Positions 12,269 through 24,779 of a stretch of 64,000 nucleotides of DNA are shown piece after piece. Where the stretch lies: positions 36,696,898 to 36,760,897 of the forward strand of contig NC_092577.1 in the NCBI RefSeq assembly GCF_037975245.1, given 5' to 3'. The notes beneath the pieces were generated by a model. It saw only the letters and a list, made by a program, of their open reading frames with translations. It ran no database searches and was not told the origin of the DNA. The position numbers and the translations under genes were made by a program. How positions within the stretch are numbered: the first letter of the stretch is position 1; each line of letters opens with the position of its first letter. This DNA comes from Apostichopus japonicus. Lineage: Eukaryota; Echinodermata; Holothuroidea; Aspidochirotida; Stichopodidae.

Positions 12269-12683
12269 TTTGGACTGAAGAACCAAACATATTATCGATC
12301 TTGTCTCTGGGAATCATTCAAGACATAATATATTGGTGAATACTAGATGGAAACATGAGTAGATATAACAGCATCACCTCCAAAAACATATATATATTTA
12401 ATCCTTGCATAACAGTGGACAAGAAACTGACTATTTAAAGTCCTAAATATTAAGTCACGTTTGACTTCATCTATTTGCCAAAATAAGCCAACTAATGTTT
12501 ATTGAGCAAGCTATTCCTTATCTTCATTATATAGATCGGGATTGTCTAAAATTAAATTGTAATAATTAGCATATCTGACAGTCGATTTGTTTAGCTAAAC
12601 ATATTCAGTCCCTGTCTCTCACACACAAACCTACAATTCATATACAGCAACATATCTTACGAAGCGGTAATGAGTAGTAGTGT
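12269..12683. other. No gene recognised
   Basis: AT-rich spacer with no open frame, repeat or splice-supported exon that I can support. Confidence 0.4.
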
Positions 12684-13167
12684 ACGGAAGCTTAAAAGTG
12701 CCATCCACATAAGAAAATTTTGCCCCAATAAGTCAACATTTGTCAGTAAATTGTTTAGATAACAAGATAATATCTTATCAAAAATCAGGAAAATGTTGGA
12801 TTGCTCAGTTGCTTCAACTGAGCAATTGAACATTTTTCTGAAAATGTTTAATTGTTAACTTCATTCCATTTGAGCAATTGAACAATTTTCTGCAAAATGT
12901 TAAATTACAACTTATCGTATCTCGTCAATTCAACATTTTCCTGCAAAATGTTTAATTGTTCACTTCATTCCAACTGAGCAGGTGTTGAGTCGATGAGAAT
13001 AAAACATTTTGCAGAAAATTGTTCGATTGCTCAATTAAAGCAACTGAGCAATACAACATTTTTCTGATTTTGATTAGATATTATCTTGTTTTCTAAACAA
13101 TTTAATGCAAAATGTTGACTTATTGGGGCAAAGTTTTCTTATGTTGATGGCACTTTTAAGCTTCCGT
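12684..13167. mobile_element. Foldback/MITE element with about 170-bp inverted repeats
   Basis: The element begins ACGGAAGCTTAAAAGTGCCA and ends with the exact reverse complement, TGGCACTTTTAAGCTTCCGT. Inverted similarity continues inward for about 170 bases (TTTGCCCCAATAAGTCAACA, ACAAGATAATATCT). The centre holds short sub-repeats around GAGCAATTGAACATTTTTCTG-like blocks in both orientations. There is no coding sequence and no clear target duplication. Confidence 0.85.
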
Positions 13168-14024
13168 GGCAGTGTGATATTTTCACTAACAACCTGATGA
13201 TTGATCTTCTCAGATTCATCAAAGTTTTAAACGCGCGACTCATCTTATTATAACTGTAATAGATCTATGGCTTATATTAAATATAAGTATTAAATGTAAT
13301 CAAACTTGATGCTTCAAGGTAACTTGATAAAATTATCTCCCAAACTTTTTTAATTCGCAAGTATGAAGGGAAAACAGGTCTTCAAGTATATAGATTATTT
13401 TAGTTATATTTGATATTTATTCATTCCTGCATAAAATACATCGTTTATGATAGCTATAGTAATTTTTTGGACTAGATTTGGGGGAAGTAGAAGAAATGAA
13501 AATCAAATGTTTGTAACCATCAATTCCATGTAAAATGGCAGCACGACGTATTTATATTTGTGCCGGGGATTTGGAAATACATGAATAAATGTAAACAAGG
13601 TATAACAGGAAGCCCTGTTCAAGACAGATCACTGACTGGGACATATCGAATAAGTTATGTATTAATATTAAACTCCATAAAGTTAATATTAAAACTTAGT
13701 ATTGTAACCACATTATGTCTATTTTACCCTGATGTCAAATATGAACATTTAGCTAACTCACATTAATGTGTGGTAAACAAAGAAACGTATAATACTTAGT
13801 AACACTTAGTCTAGCTTTACAACACCGAAGAATATTTGTCAGACGTATTTTATTAATAGTGATACGTTAAAGGACACAGAAACGTATCCACCATAGTAAG
13901 TATATTTGTGATAGAAATGACTTCCCCTAATAACTAAGAATAATCTGCTTCTATTTGCCTGATATCACATATTTAATATTCTTTGACACAAAATGCCGAA
14001 GAATTAATCAAGTGTAGTTATGAC
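13168..14024. other. No gene recognised
   Basis: AT-rich. An open frame at 13560-13766 starts with GTG and has no recognisable motif. Confidence 0.4.
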
Positions 14025-14275
14025 GTCGTCGAGCCACATGCGTCTCACTTCATTTTTATCTTTATCCGTATTTATTTGCAATGTTTATTTGCTGTAATGG
14101 GAGATTAGTATAGGCTGAGTTTTAACTGTTGAAGCTCTTAACATAACATAATGATGACATTGGTTTCAGGGTCAACACTATTAACATTCTACGTTGAAAC
14201 AAAAAAGTGAAAAGAACAAATGTGAACGCTAATAGTTGCAGATTATATTGGGACTATAACATCACATATTTACAG
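14025..14275. repeat. Segmental duplicate B with a single minisatellite unit
   Basis: Diverged copy of 11625-11830. It is followed by about one unit (14236-14275, with GCAGATTATATTGGGACTAT and ATCACATATTTACAG) matching the unit of the 11831-12268 array, which here has not expanded. Confidence 0.6.
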
Positions 14276-14439
14276 AATGACAGATCCCAGACAGGACTTT
14301 TAAACTAGAGGATATCTACCTAATCGAACAAGTGTTATTTGGGGCAGTCGTTACTCATATGATTTATATAAAGTAGTTATGGAGGTTGATATAGTCTAGG
14401 CCCTACACTCTAGGGTATCTTGGAGAGAGGCGGCAATGC

Positions 14440-14457
14440 GGGGGGGGGGGGGGGGGG
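14440..14457 (+). repeat. Poly-G run of 18
   Basis: Uninterrupted run of 18 G in an otherwise AT-rich region. Confidence 0.95.
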
Positions 14458-14544
14458 CTTTATATCGTATTCTCTGTTAGGTTAATCCAATAACCTCAAC
14501 CTGATTATCATGCAAAGTAAGATCGATTTTACTTTGAGAGTTAC

Positions 14545-15045
14545 TCTGAAAAAAAAGAAGAACAAGTCACTTTCTGTCACTAAGAGAAGTACTCCATAAG
14601 TCTCTGACTGTCACCTAGTAATCTATTGTGAAGAAACAGAACAGGTCTATGACTGTCACTTAGTATTATATTCTGAAAAAGAGAACAAGTATATGGCTGT
14701 CACCTAGAAATCTATTGTGAAGAAACAGAACAAGTCTATGGCTGTCACTTAGTAAGCTACTGTGAAGAAACAGAACAGGTCTATGGCTGTCACTTAGTAA
14801 TCTATTTTGAAGAAACAGAACAGGTATATGACTGTCACTTAGTATTATATTCTGAAAAAGAACAAGTCTATAACTGTCACTTAGTATTATATTCTGAAAA
14901 AGAGAACAGGTCTATGACTGTCACTTAGTAATCTGTTCTGAAGAAACAGAATAAGTCGATGGCTGTCACTTATTATTCTATTCTGAAAAAGAACAGAATA
15001 AGTCTATGGCTTTCACTTAGGATATAAGACTGTCCCTTAGAGAGT
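14545..15045. repeat. About 45-bp minisatellite, about 11 degenerate copies
   Basis: The unit contains GAAACAGAACA, AGTCTATGGCTGTCACTTAG and a TAATCTATTCTG-like block. Copies vary more than in the other arrays. Confidence 0.9.
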
Positions 15046-16575
15046 TCAATAGAAGTCGTCGATGATGACTTCTATAGAATATACGATATGTAACAGCATG
15101 TGTGCAAGTTTAACATAACGCATATGCCCTTTTACCTATAGTATTCAGTGACATCAATATTGCTATTGTGTGTAACAGTCCCTATACTTATACTTAAGGC
15201 GAAAAGATGCATATATTATAGCCTACAATAAACTTATTTTGTGTACTAACTGCATACGGAAATTCAATTTTACCACAAATATTCAATAGAAGAAATATAT
15301 AGTATAAAAGTTTTATTTACGATTATTAGTGATGAATGAAGTAAAATCAAACTAAATATGCAAGTTACAGTTGTTTAAATTTATCTTTCATCAATGTAAA
15401 TTTTTACTATACCTTCTGACCTTGTTCTGATGTAATTCTTCACTTAAACTGTAGTTACTTTACGGTAAATTTATGTTAATACATGTTTCTATATGACAAT
15501 GTGATTGTTATACAGGTCTAATTCATGTTAGATGGTAATGCGAATCACACATCAGGACAAATAACAGTTAAGGGCAACGACGCTAACTGAATTTCATTGG
15601 AAATTCACGTAAGTAGTCTATTTCATTACCGTACAAGAAACACCCATTTATTTATAACACCAAGCAAAGAACAAGGCCTATATAGAAGAAAAAGACATAC
15701 AGATACAGAAATAAATACAAAGTACTAAAAATACAACAACAAAAACTTACTTGATGCATTTGAAAACCGTAGGGTTGATCCTACAAGACAAAGAATTAAA
15801 AGACCGGCTAATCCTTTCATCTCTTTCTAATCCGATTATCTTCTAGTTCAAAAGAAAGGAAAATAGTTCAAATAATTCAATACTCCGAATGCTTTACGCA
15901 GATTTTTTTTCAGTTTCTCAATTTTTATTTCTTTCAATGGAAGCGAAAGAGAAAGAGAGAAAAAGAAAATATTTATCACTTTGATCGTCGAAGTTGCAAT
16001 TTGATTCAAAATGTGTCGGTAATCTAATAGGCATGCAGCAATATTTGTAATTATTCTGCGCAGTGGTTGCAGCGGTTGTAAGTTGACTGACAGATTCAGA
16101 GATCCTTCTCTCTAAGACTTCCAACGCGCTCTTCTTTATACAAGTCACCAGTGACAGAATGAATGAAACGGCTGAAGTTACACACCAATCATTAGCCAAA
16201 TATATAACATATTAATTCAACAGGTATATTTCTTAGCAACATCTCTGTGAACAAACCATTATTAAATATAAAACAAACCATCCTGGAAGACGTCATCGTG
16301 TGACATCTTTCTTAATTCCTGGAAATTAAAGAGGGCGCTTTTATAACGCGTTGGACAGAGCCGTATATAGAGTCTTCCATCACTGACTGTTGAGGAAACC
16401 TTTGCATCCGTCAATCGTTAACTTGGACAACAGTACAGTAAGAATAGTGAACATGTTCATGTAAAATGGCGGCATGGTAAAAGTTAATGTCGGAGAAATG
16501 GTTGCAAAGCCAACCTTTGAAAGCATACAGCGCATCAAGACTTTGTTGTGTGTTGCGCTTTATAAGAACTGTCTT
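15046..16575. other. No gene recognised
   Basis: A minus-strand open frame at 15918-16199 (TTG start) has a hydrophobic N-terminal part and Thr/Ala-rich middle but no known motif and no splice support. A small hairpin, ATAGAAGTC with its complement, lies near 15049-15077. Confidence 0.4.
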
Positions 16576-16677
16576 ATTATGACTATCATTATTATGATTA
16601 TGATTATGATTATTATGATGATTATGATTATAATTATAATTATAATTATTATTATTAATATTATTATTATTATTATC
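16576..16677. repeat. (ATT/ATG)n microsatellite
   Basis: Trinucleotide run of ATT, ATG and ATA. The overlapping poly-Ile and poly-Asn frames are artefacts of it. Confidence 0.95.
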
Positions 16678-16689
16678 CCACCTACCTGG

Positions 16690-17870
16690 CAAAGACTTGC
16701 TTAAAAGGGATAACTCTCTTGAATGTTTGTTTTGTTTCAGTTTTGATCAACAACATGAATGGCTTGAAAGGTGTGATGTTGGTTTTCGTGGGAATGGAGA
16801 GGGAGGCAGGTCCGGCAACGCGGCTTCATATTGAGGGGCGGAGGGGGGGGGGGTTAAGATGTCTTCTCTCAATGCAATGGTCGTTTGTGAGCCTACCGTC
16901 GAGAATGTCATGTGTTGTGTTCGTGATCGGTTGACTGGATAGCGCAGGAGGTGTCGAGATGATTGTTTCTATAGTTGTGTTTAATAAGGAATATCTTATT
17001 GAGTTCGTTGTGCAGTGTTGGTCACGAGGTATTGCACTGGGTGGTTTCATGTCAAAAAGGAAATCTCCGTTTCGTAACTTCGCTGAATACTTTTGAAAAT
17101 GAAAACTTTGAAATGATTCCTTAGTCATCTAACGTAATGAATGTATGAATGGACCACAGAATTAATGTTTAACTGTTTAGTTATAATATTAAAAGCAAAG
17201 AATAAAATATACTTTTCATTTGTTAATATTGAAGCATAAGTTGTGATTAAACGCAACGTTATAAAAATTCGACCTTTCTATCTAAAATATTGCCAACGTT
17301 CGTTTTATGCAATTTAATTTGCGTAAAACATGAAAGTAAGTATGAACTTGAATGGTCTTGAATAATCTATGACTCTTATTTGAGCGTTCATGTCTTACGG
17401 ATTTTGTTAACGGAAGTAAACTTATAATTGCAAATTTCATAGTAGTTCTTTACAAGCTTATACGTAATATGTCACCATAGCAGGAAACACATTTAACCAA
17501 AGTTGAATCAAACAAAAAATTACCTTGAAGTTCGTGTATCTTTGTGAATCTATGTGTTTTTTTTTTACAACAAGAGATCAATATTTAATAGCGGTTACTG
17601 CAATTAAAAGTGAATAAATAATTGCAATTCGTGCTCAGTTACAAAGTAGAAGTATTAATATTCAACATTGTTCATCGTTTAACTTCAACTTTGACAAGAA
17701 ATATGCGAATGAACGAAGATCACTTTGACAAAGATACATTACTACACCATTAAAGTACCAACGGCTCCTTCGTTGTCTCTTCTTTATTGTCGCTGAGATA
17801 CGTGAAATTTCATGTTGAGGCCATCTTCATGAGTTTGATGGGCGCGTTGCCAAGGACATGCCTTGTTTTA
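16690..17870. other. No gene recognised
   Basis: Open frames at 16719-16934 (plus) and 16826-17128 (minus) overlap a G-rich tract at about 16840 and show no domain. Confidence 0.4.
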
Positions 17871-17873
17871 AGG

Positions 17874-17875
<2 letters not shown>

Positions 17876-17938
<63 letters not shown>

Positions 17939-17987
17939 ATTATATATATATATATTTTAATATATATATATATATATTACGATTTTC

Positions 17988-18031
<44 letters not shown>

Positions 18032-18035
18032 ATAT
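17876..18035. repeat. Interrupted (TA)n microsatellite
   Basis: Three TA blocks separated by short AT-rich interruptions and ending in a short (TG)n run. Confidence 0.97.
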
Positions 18036-18467
18036 ATATTATCTTGTCCCTGTAACTTGTCGTATATAGTTCAGCCAATATTAAATGAGTGGCACCAGCT
18101 TCTGCCATGAAAGATATGCAAACTTAAAAAAAAAAGACTAGGCACAAGTGTCCTGGTTCTTTTCCTTGTTAATAAACAAGATACTTTAATCTCCAGCTAG
18201 GTAAATTGATACAAGGATACGTTTTTTTAGTTTTCTTAAAGTAACGAGTGTTTTCTTAATGTATCAATAATATGGTTTACTCGTCGGTGATGAGGTGAAA
18301 CTTAAAGAGGCTGTGCCCCTCTCTCATTTAACTCACATAAGATCAGATCAAATACAAGCAACACTGATTAAAGCGGGACAGTGCAACAGTTTCATTTCCG
18401 TTACGAGTGTATTTAGTTGCCTTTTGAGTTTGGTCTGTACGTTTGCAAACATACCGACCATTACTTA

Positions 18468-18652
18468 AAAGTGGTAGTAGTAAGTGTATTAGTAATAGAA
18501 GTAGTAATAGTAGTAGTAATAGTAGTAGTTGGTTGAAGTAGTAGTAGTAGCGTGATAGTAGCAGTAAAAGTAGTAGTGCAGTAGTAGTATAATTGGTAGT
18601 AGTGTGGTTGAAGTGTATAGTAGTAGTCGTAGTATTAGTAGTAGTAGTAGTA
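18468..18652. repeat. (AGT)n microsatellite
   Basis: Imperfect run of AGT and AAT triplets with interruptions. Confidence 0.95.
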
Positions 18653-18659
18653 GTCAGGC

Positions 18660-20050
18660 CTCAATGTTAAGTTAGTGCTAATTCATTGGTTTGTAAATTC
18701 TAATACCTAAATAAACCATATTCTTTTGACTCCTTATAAAAGAGCAGATGTCTCCAGCATATTATGTTGTGCATAAAGTCATGCTTTAATGTTAAAGATG
18801 ATTAACATGCTTCTGATAAAAGAAAAAAACTATAATAATTTGAAGGCACCGCCTAATCTTGTTTACTTTACGGCCTTTATCGCTGTTCCACTTGGCAGTT
18901 TAATTAACAGGAGAAAAGATCTTAATAAATTTCTGTTTGAAATTTATTTCAGCGATTATTAATGGTACATTGAAAACGATGGGAGTGATATATCATTGAC
19001 AATTTGAGAGAAGTACAGCAGTGGCTTGAACTTTGTGTATATTTTATATGGTTATAAACTAAGCATTCATTACGTGAGTTTGCAATGATAAGTCCAAAAC
19101 ATCAGAGTGAACAAAACAGCCAACAATACACCTTCTTAGTGATCTTTCATGAAAATCAATATACGTTAGCTCTTTTTTGTGTAACATAGGAGAAATTGTA
19201 GAAAACAAGGCGGATGAGTAGAACAAAAGAGTAATAGATTTCTTTTACTCTATATGATAAGTCTATATGGGGAAGAGCTGAATTGTTTGATAAAGATATA
19301 AGAAACTAGAACAAAATTCAAACAGAACTGTTGTTAATGAATTCGATGATGACTACATCTTGAATATACACAAAGAGGTTAAATATTCATGAATCTATAT
19401 CTAATTATTCGTGACATGCGGTTCAGAATAAAATAAAGCTACAAATTAATAAATGAAACAGATCCGTTTTGACGATAACCAGGCTAACTATAAATTATAC
19501 ATAATGGCCGGCACCGAGGCTCACGGAATACAATAAACTCGTTAATCAAACAGTGCAAAAGACACATTACAGCTATATAGAGCAGCAAGTGGCTGTTAGG
19601 TAGACATGATTGAGTGTTTAACAACTGTTTCTGCATATATGAAGACCCGAAACAAAGTATCATAAAGGAAAACGAAAATATATTACAATCATGAAAAATA
19701 CTCGAAAAAAAGATGATCTATTATTCATAAATTTGTACAAATTACCTGTCCGGCCAATGTGATCTTTTATTAAACGTAAGAACGTATTACACTGACACAA
19801 TATGATGTAAATAGAAGTCATCAATAATATGTATCTTGTATAGGGCGTGGCTTTTATACGCACTTACCTGATTGGTCTGTGGACGAACGTCATGCGAGGA
19901 GCACATACGTAAATGTCTCTGCTGAGTTATAATAATATGAATGTTGTTCTCTATTAGACAACTGCACGGAAGTATATTTACGAAGGCGTTTACTGAACTG
20001 ACTGCAGACGTTGACATGTTTTGCGACGTAAGCACTGTCGGCCTATACCT
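18660..20050. other. No gene recognised
   Basis: AT-rich with no motif-bearing open frame and no clear repeats. Confidence 0.4.
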
Positions 20051-20056
20051 GTGCAC

Positions 20057-20057
<1 letters not shown>

Positions 20058-20142
<85 letters not shown>

Positions 20143-20181
20143 TATGTATATGTATATATATATATACATATATATATATAC

Positions 20182-20238
<57 letters not shown>
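20058..20238. repeat. (TA)n microsatellite
   Basis: About 180 bases of TA with a few G or C substitutions. All Ile-Tyr frames here are artefacts. Confidence 0.98.
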
Positions 20239-20240
<2 letters not shown>

Positions 20241-20264
20241 CAATGTTCTGCGTAGCACTGAGAA

Positions 20265-20305
20265 TTGGTGGTGGGGTCACGTCCTACACGTGACCCCACC
20301 ACCAA
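20265..20305. other. 41-bp perfect hairpin
   Basis: Eighteen-base arms, TTGGTGGTGGGGTCACGT and its exact complement, flank the loop CCTAC. It lies just before the GIY-YIG remnant and just after the (TA)n tract. Confidence 0.9.
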
Positions 20306-20836
20306 GGAAGTTTTCACGGAGATGCCTATTACTGCCTACAAGCGACTGAACAACCTGGCGGATCATTTGGTGAGGGCATCGCATCCTCAGCCCATCCCTG
20401 TCGACACTCCCGGCACATACCCTTGTAACCGTAGTAGATGTAATACCTGCAAATATGTCACCTCAAATACTATACTTCGTATCACTGGCCCTAAAAACTC
20501 TTTTATAATCAAACATCACTTTTCTTGTATTTCCACTAATGTTATTTATATTATCATATGTAAACGTTGTAATTTACTTTACATAGGTGAAACCAAGCGA
20601 AGACTGGCAGATCGTATTACCGAACACTTACGCTCCATCAAATCCAAGTTTCCTGGTTACCCTGTTGCCTCTCACTTCAATTCCCCTCCCCCTGTAAAAT
20701 CACTGACTTTTCAGTTACGTGTGCTCTGTCCCCCAGAGGCACTGACATCGATCGCCTTAAATCCGAAAATAGACTAATTTTCCGACTTGGTACCTTATCC
20801 CCTTATGGTTTAAACTCTAAATTCGATTTGTTGTAA
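20306..20836 (+). pseudogene. Penelope-like element, GIY-YIG endonuclease remnant
   Basis: This encodes the C-terminal endonuclease of a Penelope-like retroelement. In order there is a Cys-rich zinc-binding stretch (CNRSRCNTCKYV), the GIY-YIG core (VIYIIICKRCNLLYIGET), the arginine helix (RRLADRITEHLRSI), then in another frame the family-typical end (ENRLIFRLGTLSPYGLN) before TAA at 20834-20836. A frameshift around 20720-20740 separates the last part from the rest. No reverse transcriptase lies upstream, where a hairpin and (TA)n begin, so the copy is 5' truncated and dead. PLE endonucleases of this type make the target nick. Assignment to PLE rests on motif order; the subfamily is not determined. 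Confidence 0.8.
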
Positions 20837-20939
20837 GTCCTTTTACCCTGCTACTTTTCGCTTCTTTCATGTGTGTGCATTGGACCATTTTATCTTTCTT
20901 CGTTCGCTGTTTACAGTTTTAGTAGTCTTTTTGCTCACT

Positions 20940-20968
20940 TTGTTAAAGGGTTTATACCCGAAACGTCG
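20940..20968 (+). ncRNA. Degenerate hammerhead-ribozyme-like motif
   Basis: TTGTTAAA is followed by the small hairpin GGGTTTATACCC and then GAAACGTCG. That is the arrangement of a hammerhead core (CTGATGA, stem II, GAAA) with the first block mutated. Penelope-like elements are known to carry hammerhead motifs, and this lies about 100 bases past the endonuclease stop. It is probably inactive because core bases differ. Confidence 0.4.
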
Positions 20969-21006
20969 TGTTTCTTTTCTTTATCATTAGCACTAGCAAA
21001 CTTTAC

Positions 21007-21012
<6 letters not shown>

Positions 21013-21085
<73 letters not shown>
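21013..21085. repeat. (TA)n microsatellite
   Basis: Pure TA run, downstream of the PLE remnant. Confidence 0.98.
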
Positions 21086-21086
<1 letters not shown>

Positions 21087-23749
21087 CAAAGATGGTACAT
21101 TGGTTATTTAAAAGCCATATTCGAAAAACGATATTTGGCTAGTTTGAAACTTGCTCAGCCTGAAAATATGGGTTGGCTTAACTGACAATTTTGCTCCATT
21201 TTAAGAAGTCTCTGGTTGCGTAATGTTGTTCGTAACACCTACATTTATGCTAAATGTTATGCATGCAACGGATATATACAATTAATATCTGTCATTTCCA
21301 TACCAAAGTAGTTTGTTGTTCCACAGAAATAACAAACAAAAAATATATATATTATTGGTTTGTTCAATACATTTGACAGATCCCAGAAAATATCCTGAAT
21401 TCCTTTGATAACAGTTTTTGTTTTTATCAATAATTGCCAGTTTTGGCTTCATTAAGGGCATTGGATTTACACTGCTGCTATTATAGACACCACACCCTAC
21501 ACTGCGGTACTGCATGCTGTATAGTAACATGATACACGAAGGAAATCGTTCCTGGCTTGTCAATAGCTTTGATAATGGGTTGGGTTTCCCGAAGAAACGA
21601 CTATGTTATTCAATCATTTTCTGGCGCCATAAATCACCCTCCCCTCCCCGTCCCCTCCCTCCCGTTCAATAAAATCCCTCCCCTTTACCCCAATCCAACC
21701 ACACTAATATAGTTACCAATCCATTACACAACAGTTAGCTACATTAATATCAGTTGAATGGCTTATATTGCTCTTAAAACGTGTCACATACAACAGTACA
21801 GAAACTTAAATACATTTTGCTATTAACAAATGCTATAAAGCGAAGCGACGTATGACGTCATATGTCAAGCAACCAATCACCTATTAATGTAACTTCATAA
21901 CTCATGTGTTCTCTATACTGCTATAGACATTCATTATGCATACAGTAATATCAGGTTAAAAATCGAGATTATCAAAAGGATTCTTCAAAAGTACAGACGT
22001 TTTAAGAAAAGGTTCAACAGACTTCCAGGTAACCTTACGTGACGAAGACAGATATTTCGACAAAAGTCCATGTACGTTCTTTCCTCACGCTATAACATTT
22101 GCGTGCAATTTTGTGGCATAAAAGGCGAACAGTGTTGTCTCTCGTTTAAGTATGTACGTGTCATTTTACTGTCATCCGTCTAACTGCTCGTCGTATTTCA
22201 GAATTGTTCAAATAAATTAAAAACAAAGTGCTTCATGTTACATCTCTGCTACCGAAGACAGATGTGACCATAAAATAAGATTTAAAATAGGCGAAGGAAA
22301 AGTCAAGAATACTTACTATATAGGCTATACCACACGAAAATAAAAATTGAATAAATGGTAGGAAAAATGAGAAATGTTAAAATCGTCACAAGACACACAC
22401 CTTTGTATAACGAAATTTAAGTTACAGAGAAAAACAGAAATAATTTAGGGGTGGAGAAGGGTAGAATTTGTTGGTTATTTTCGTGTTCCTGCTCGGTTTT
22501 GTTTATTAGTTTGTGTTGTTTCGCTCCCTTGTGGTTTACAATCATTTCTGGCTGGTGAAAGGTATCGTTTCCTTTCGTTTTTTGACAAAACTATTTCTGG
22601 CTGATGGTCAACTTGGTCTTCGGTAGGTATAATACTTCCAAAAAATCAATGTACTTCTGCAATGCAATCAACGCACATGTAACACAATAAGACGAGTTTG
22701 CCAAATGTAAATCATTCAAATACACAAACAAGAAAATATTGATTGATATTTGATATACGTTATAGTTAATAAAGAAATCAATTTATCCTTGTAAAGAAAA
22801 TAAAGGAAAAATCAAAATCAGAATAAGATTCTCAAATATCTGAATTTCTTTATTCAAGCAAAACTATAAATCATGGGACTTTAATTATTGAGTATGACTG
22901 GATATATACAGGAGTAAATCCATTATTTTAATGAATTACAGTTTATATATACATAGACCACGTCCCTCCCTCTTTTTTGCCGGGCGTACCAATTGGTGCA
23001 AATATTTGGTAAGGACCTTGGGCTATACTTAACCTCCTCACATATCTGGAAAAGCCATTTTCTCCATGTTTTAAACATCTCTTTATAGACTGAATTTAAA
23101 TAGAGGAAGTTGTGGGGGGGGGGGTGGAGTTGGAAGAGCCCCAGGCTTGGGTCATTAATGATGTAGGGAAAATATAGACAGAGATCATTTAAGCTTATTG
23201 AGTAGCCTACGTTAAATATTCACACCCTCAATAGCATAGATCTTACGTTGCATAAAGTAGTATTTTACAAATTACTAATAAACGTAACATCACTCTTTGC
23301 AAAATGTCACAAACATTGATTATCGCTCTATAGATTACAGTGGCTGATCCAGGACAAGGGGCCCTCAAGACAAGTATCGGTAGAGATCGATATTATTAGC
23401 GAAATAGCGTATTAAAATAATTTACTATGTACCTTGGTTAGAACGAAATTATGCTCACAGACAAAGTAGAAAGGGAGGTCTAGCCACTATCCATCTATTT
23501 ATATATATAAATAGAGAAAGGCCAAGATTGAAACAACCAAAAACTTAAAAAAACAGATAAACAGATAAAAAAAAACAGCAAAACAAACAAGCAAATCTTT
23601 TTTAAACGTGGCTCTTTATTTATTTCTTGCTAAATTATTATCCTGGTATCGATTTAGAAGTACAATTTTTAAGTTGAAATTACCACTTGTTTACATATTG
23701 CTTTGTGCATACCAAAGAATTGTAATAATTATATACTGCTTATCTCCCC
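21086..23749. other. No gene recognised
   Basis: AT-rich sequence with a C-rich patch at about 21640-21690 and a G run near 23113. No motif-bearing open frames. The long proline-rich frame beginning at 23608 starts at GTG and is open only because of the minisatellite that follows. Confidence 0.45.
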
Positions 23750-24775
23750 TTTCAAACTTATCCCCCATCCAAACTTATCTCCCCTTCAAACTTATTCCCC
23801 CCCCCCTGCAAACTTATTCCCCCCTCCAAACTTATTCCCCCCAAATTATCCCCCTCCAAACTGATCTCCCCTTCCAAACTTATCCCCCCCTCCAAACTTA
23901 TCTCCCCCCTTTCAAACTAATCCCCCCACCGAACTTATCTCCTCTCCCCTTATGTCCCCCTCCAAATTTATCTCCCTTCAAACTTATCTCCCTCTTCCAA
24001 ACTTATCCCCCCCCTCCAAACTTATCTCCCCTCCAAACTTATCTCCCCCCTTTCAAACTAATCCCCCCTCCGAACTTATCTCCTCTCCCCTTATGTCCCC
24101 CTCCAAATTTATCTCCCTCCAAACTTATCTCCCTCTTCCAAACTTATCCCCCCCCCCCCTCCAAACTTATCTCCACTCCAAACTTATCTCCCCCCTTTCA
24201 AACTAATCCCCCCTCCGAACTTATCTCCCCTCCCCTTATGTCCCCCTCCAAATTGATCTCCCTCTTCCAAACTTATCTCCCTCTTCCAAACTTATCCCCC
24301 CCTCCAAACTTATCTCCCCTCCAAACTTATCTCCCCCCTTTCAAACTAATCCCCCCACCGAACTTATCTCCTCTCCCCTTATGTCCCCCTCCAAATTTAT
24401 CTCCCTTCAAACTTATCTCCCTCTTCCAAACTTATCCCCCCCTCCAAACTTATCTCCCCTCCAAACTTATCCCCCCTTTCAAACTAATCCCCCCTCCGAA
24501 CTTATCTCCCGTCCCCTTATGTCCCCCTCCAAATTGATCTCCCTCTTCCAAACTTATCTCCCTCTTCCAAACTTATCTCCCTCTTCCAAACTTATCCCCC
24601 CCCCCCTCCAAACTTATCTCCCTCCAAACTTATCTCCCCCTTTCAAACTAATCCCCCCTCTGAACTTATATCCCCTCCCCTTATGTCCCCCTCCAAATTG
24701 ATCTCCCTCTTCCAAACTTATCTCCCTCCTCCAAACTTATCTCCCTCCAAACTTATCCCTCCAAACTTTCCTCCC
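23750..24775. repeat. C-rich nested minisatellite (CCAAACTTATCTCCC)
   Basis: A 14-18-base monomer, TCCAAACTTATCTCCC, with C runs of variable length. It is organised into a higher-order unit of about 143 bases marked by CCCCTTATGTCCCCCTCC, seen near 23950, 24092, 24236, 24379, 24517 and 24679. The strand asymmetry is extreme: almost no G on the plus strand. Proline-rich frames across it are artefacts. Confidence 0.95.
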
Positions 24776-24779
24776 ATTC

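Noticed and set aside
15918-16199. 93-residue minus-strand frame with a hydrophobic start
   Set aside because: TTG start, no motif, no splice support.
17858-20349. Ile-Tyr repeat open frames on both strands
   Set aside because: Products of (TA)n microsatellites, which lack stops in several frames.
23608-24701. Proline-rich protein of about 300 residues
   Set aside because: The frame starts at GTG and is open only through the C-rich minisatellite; unit length and C-run variation are not codon-constrained.
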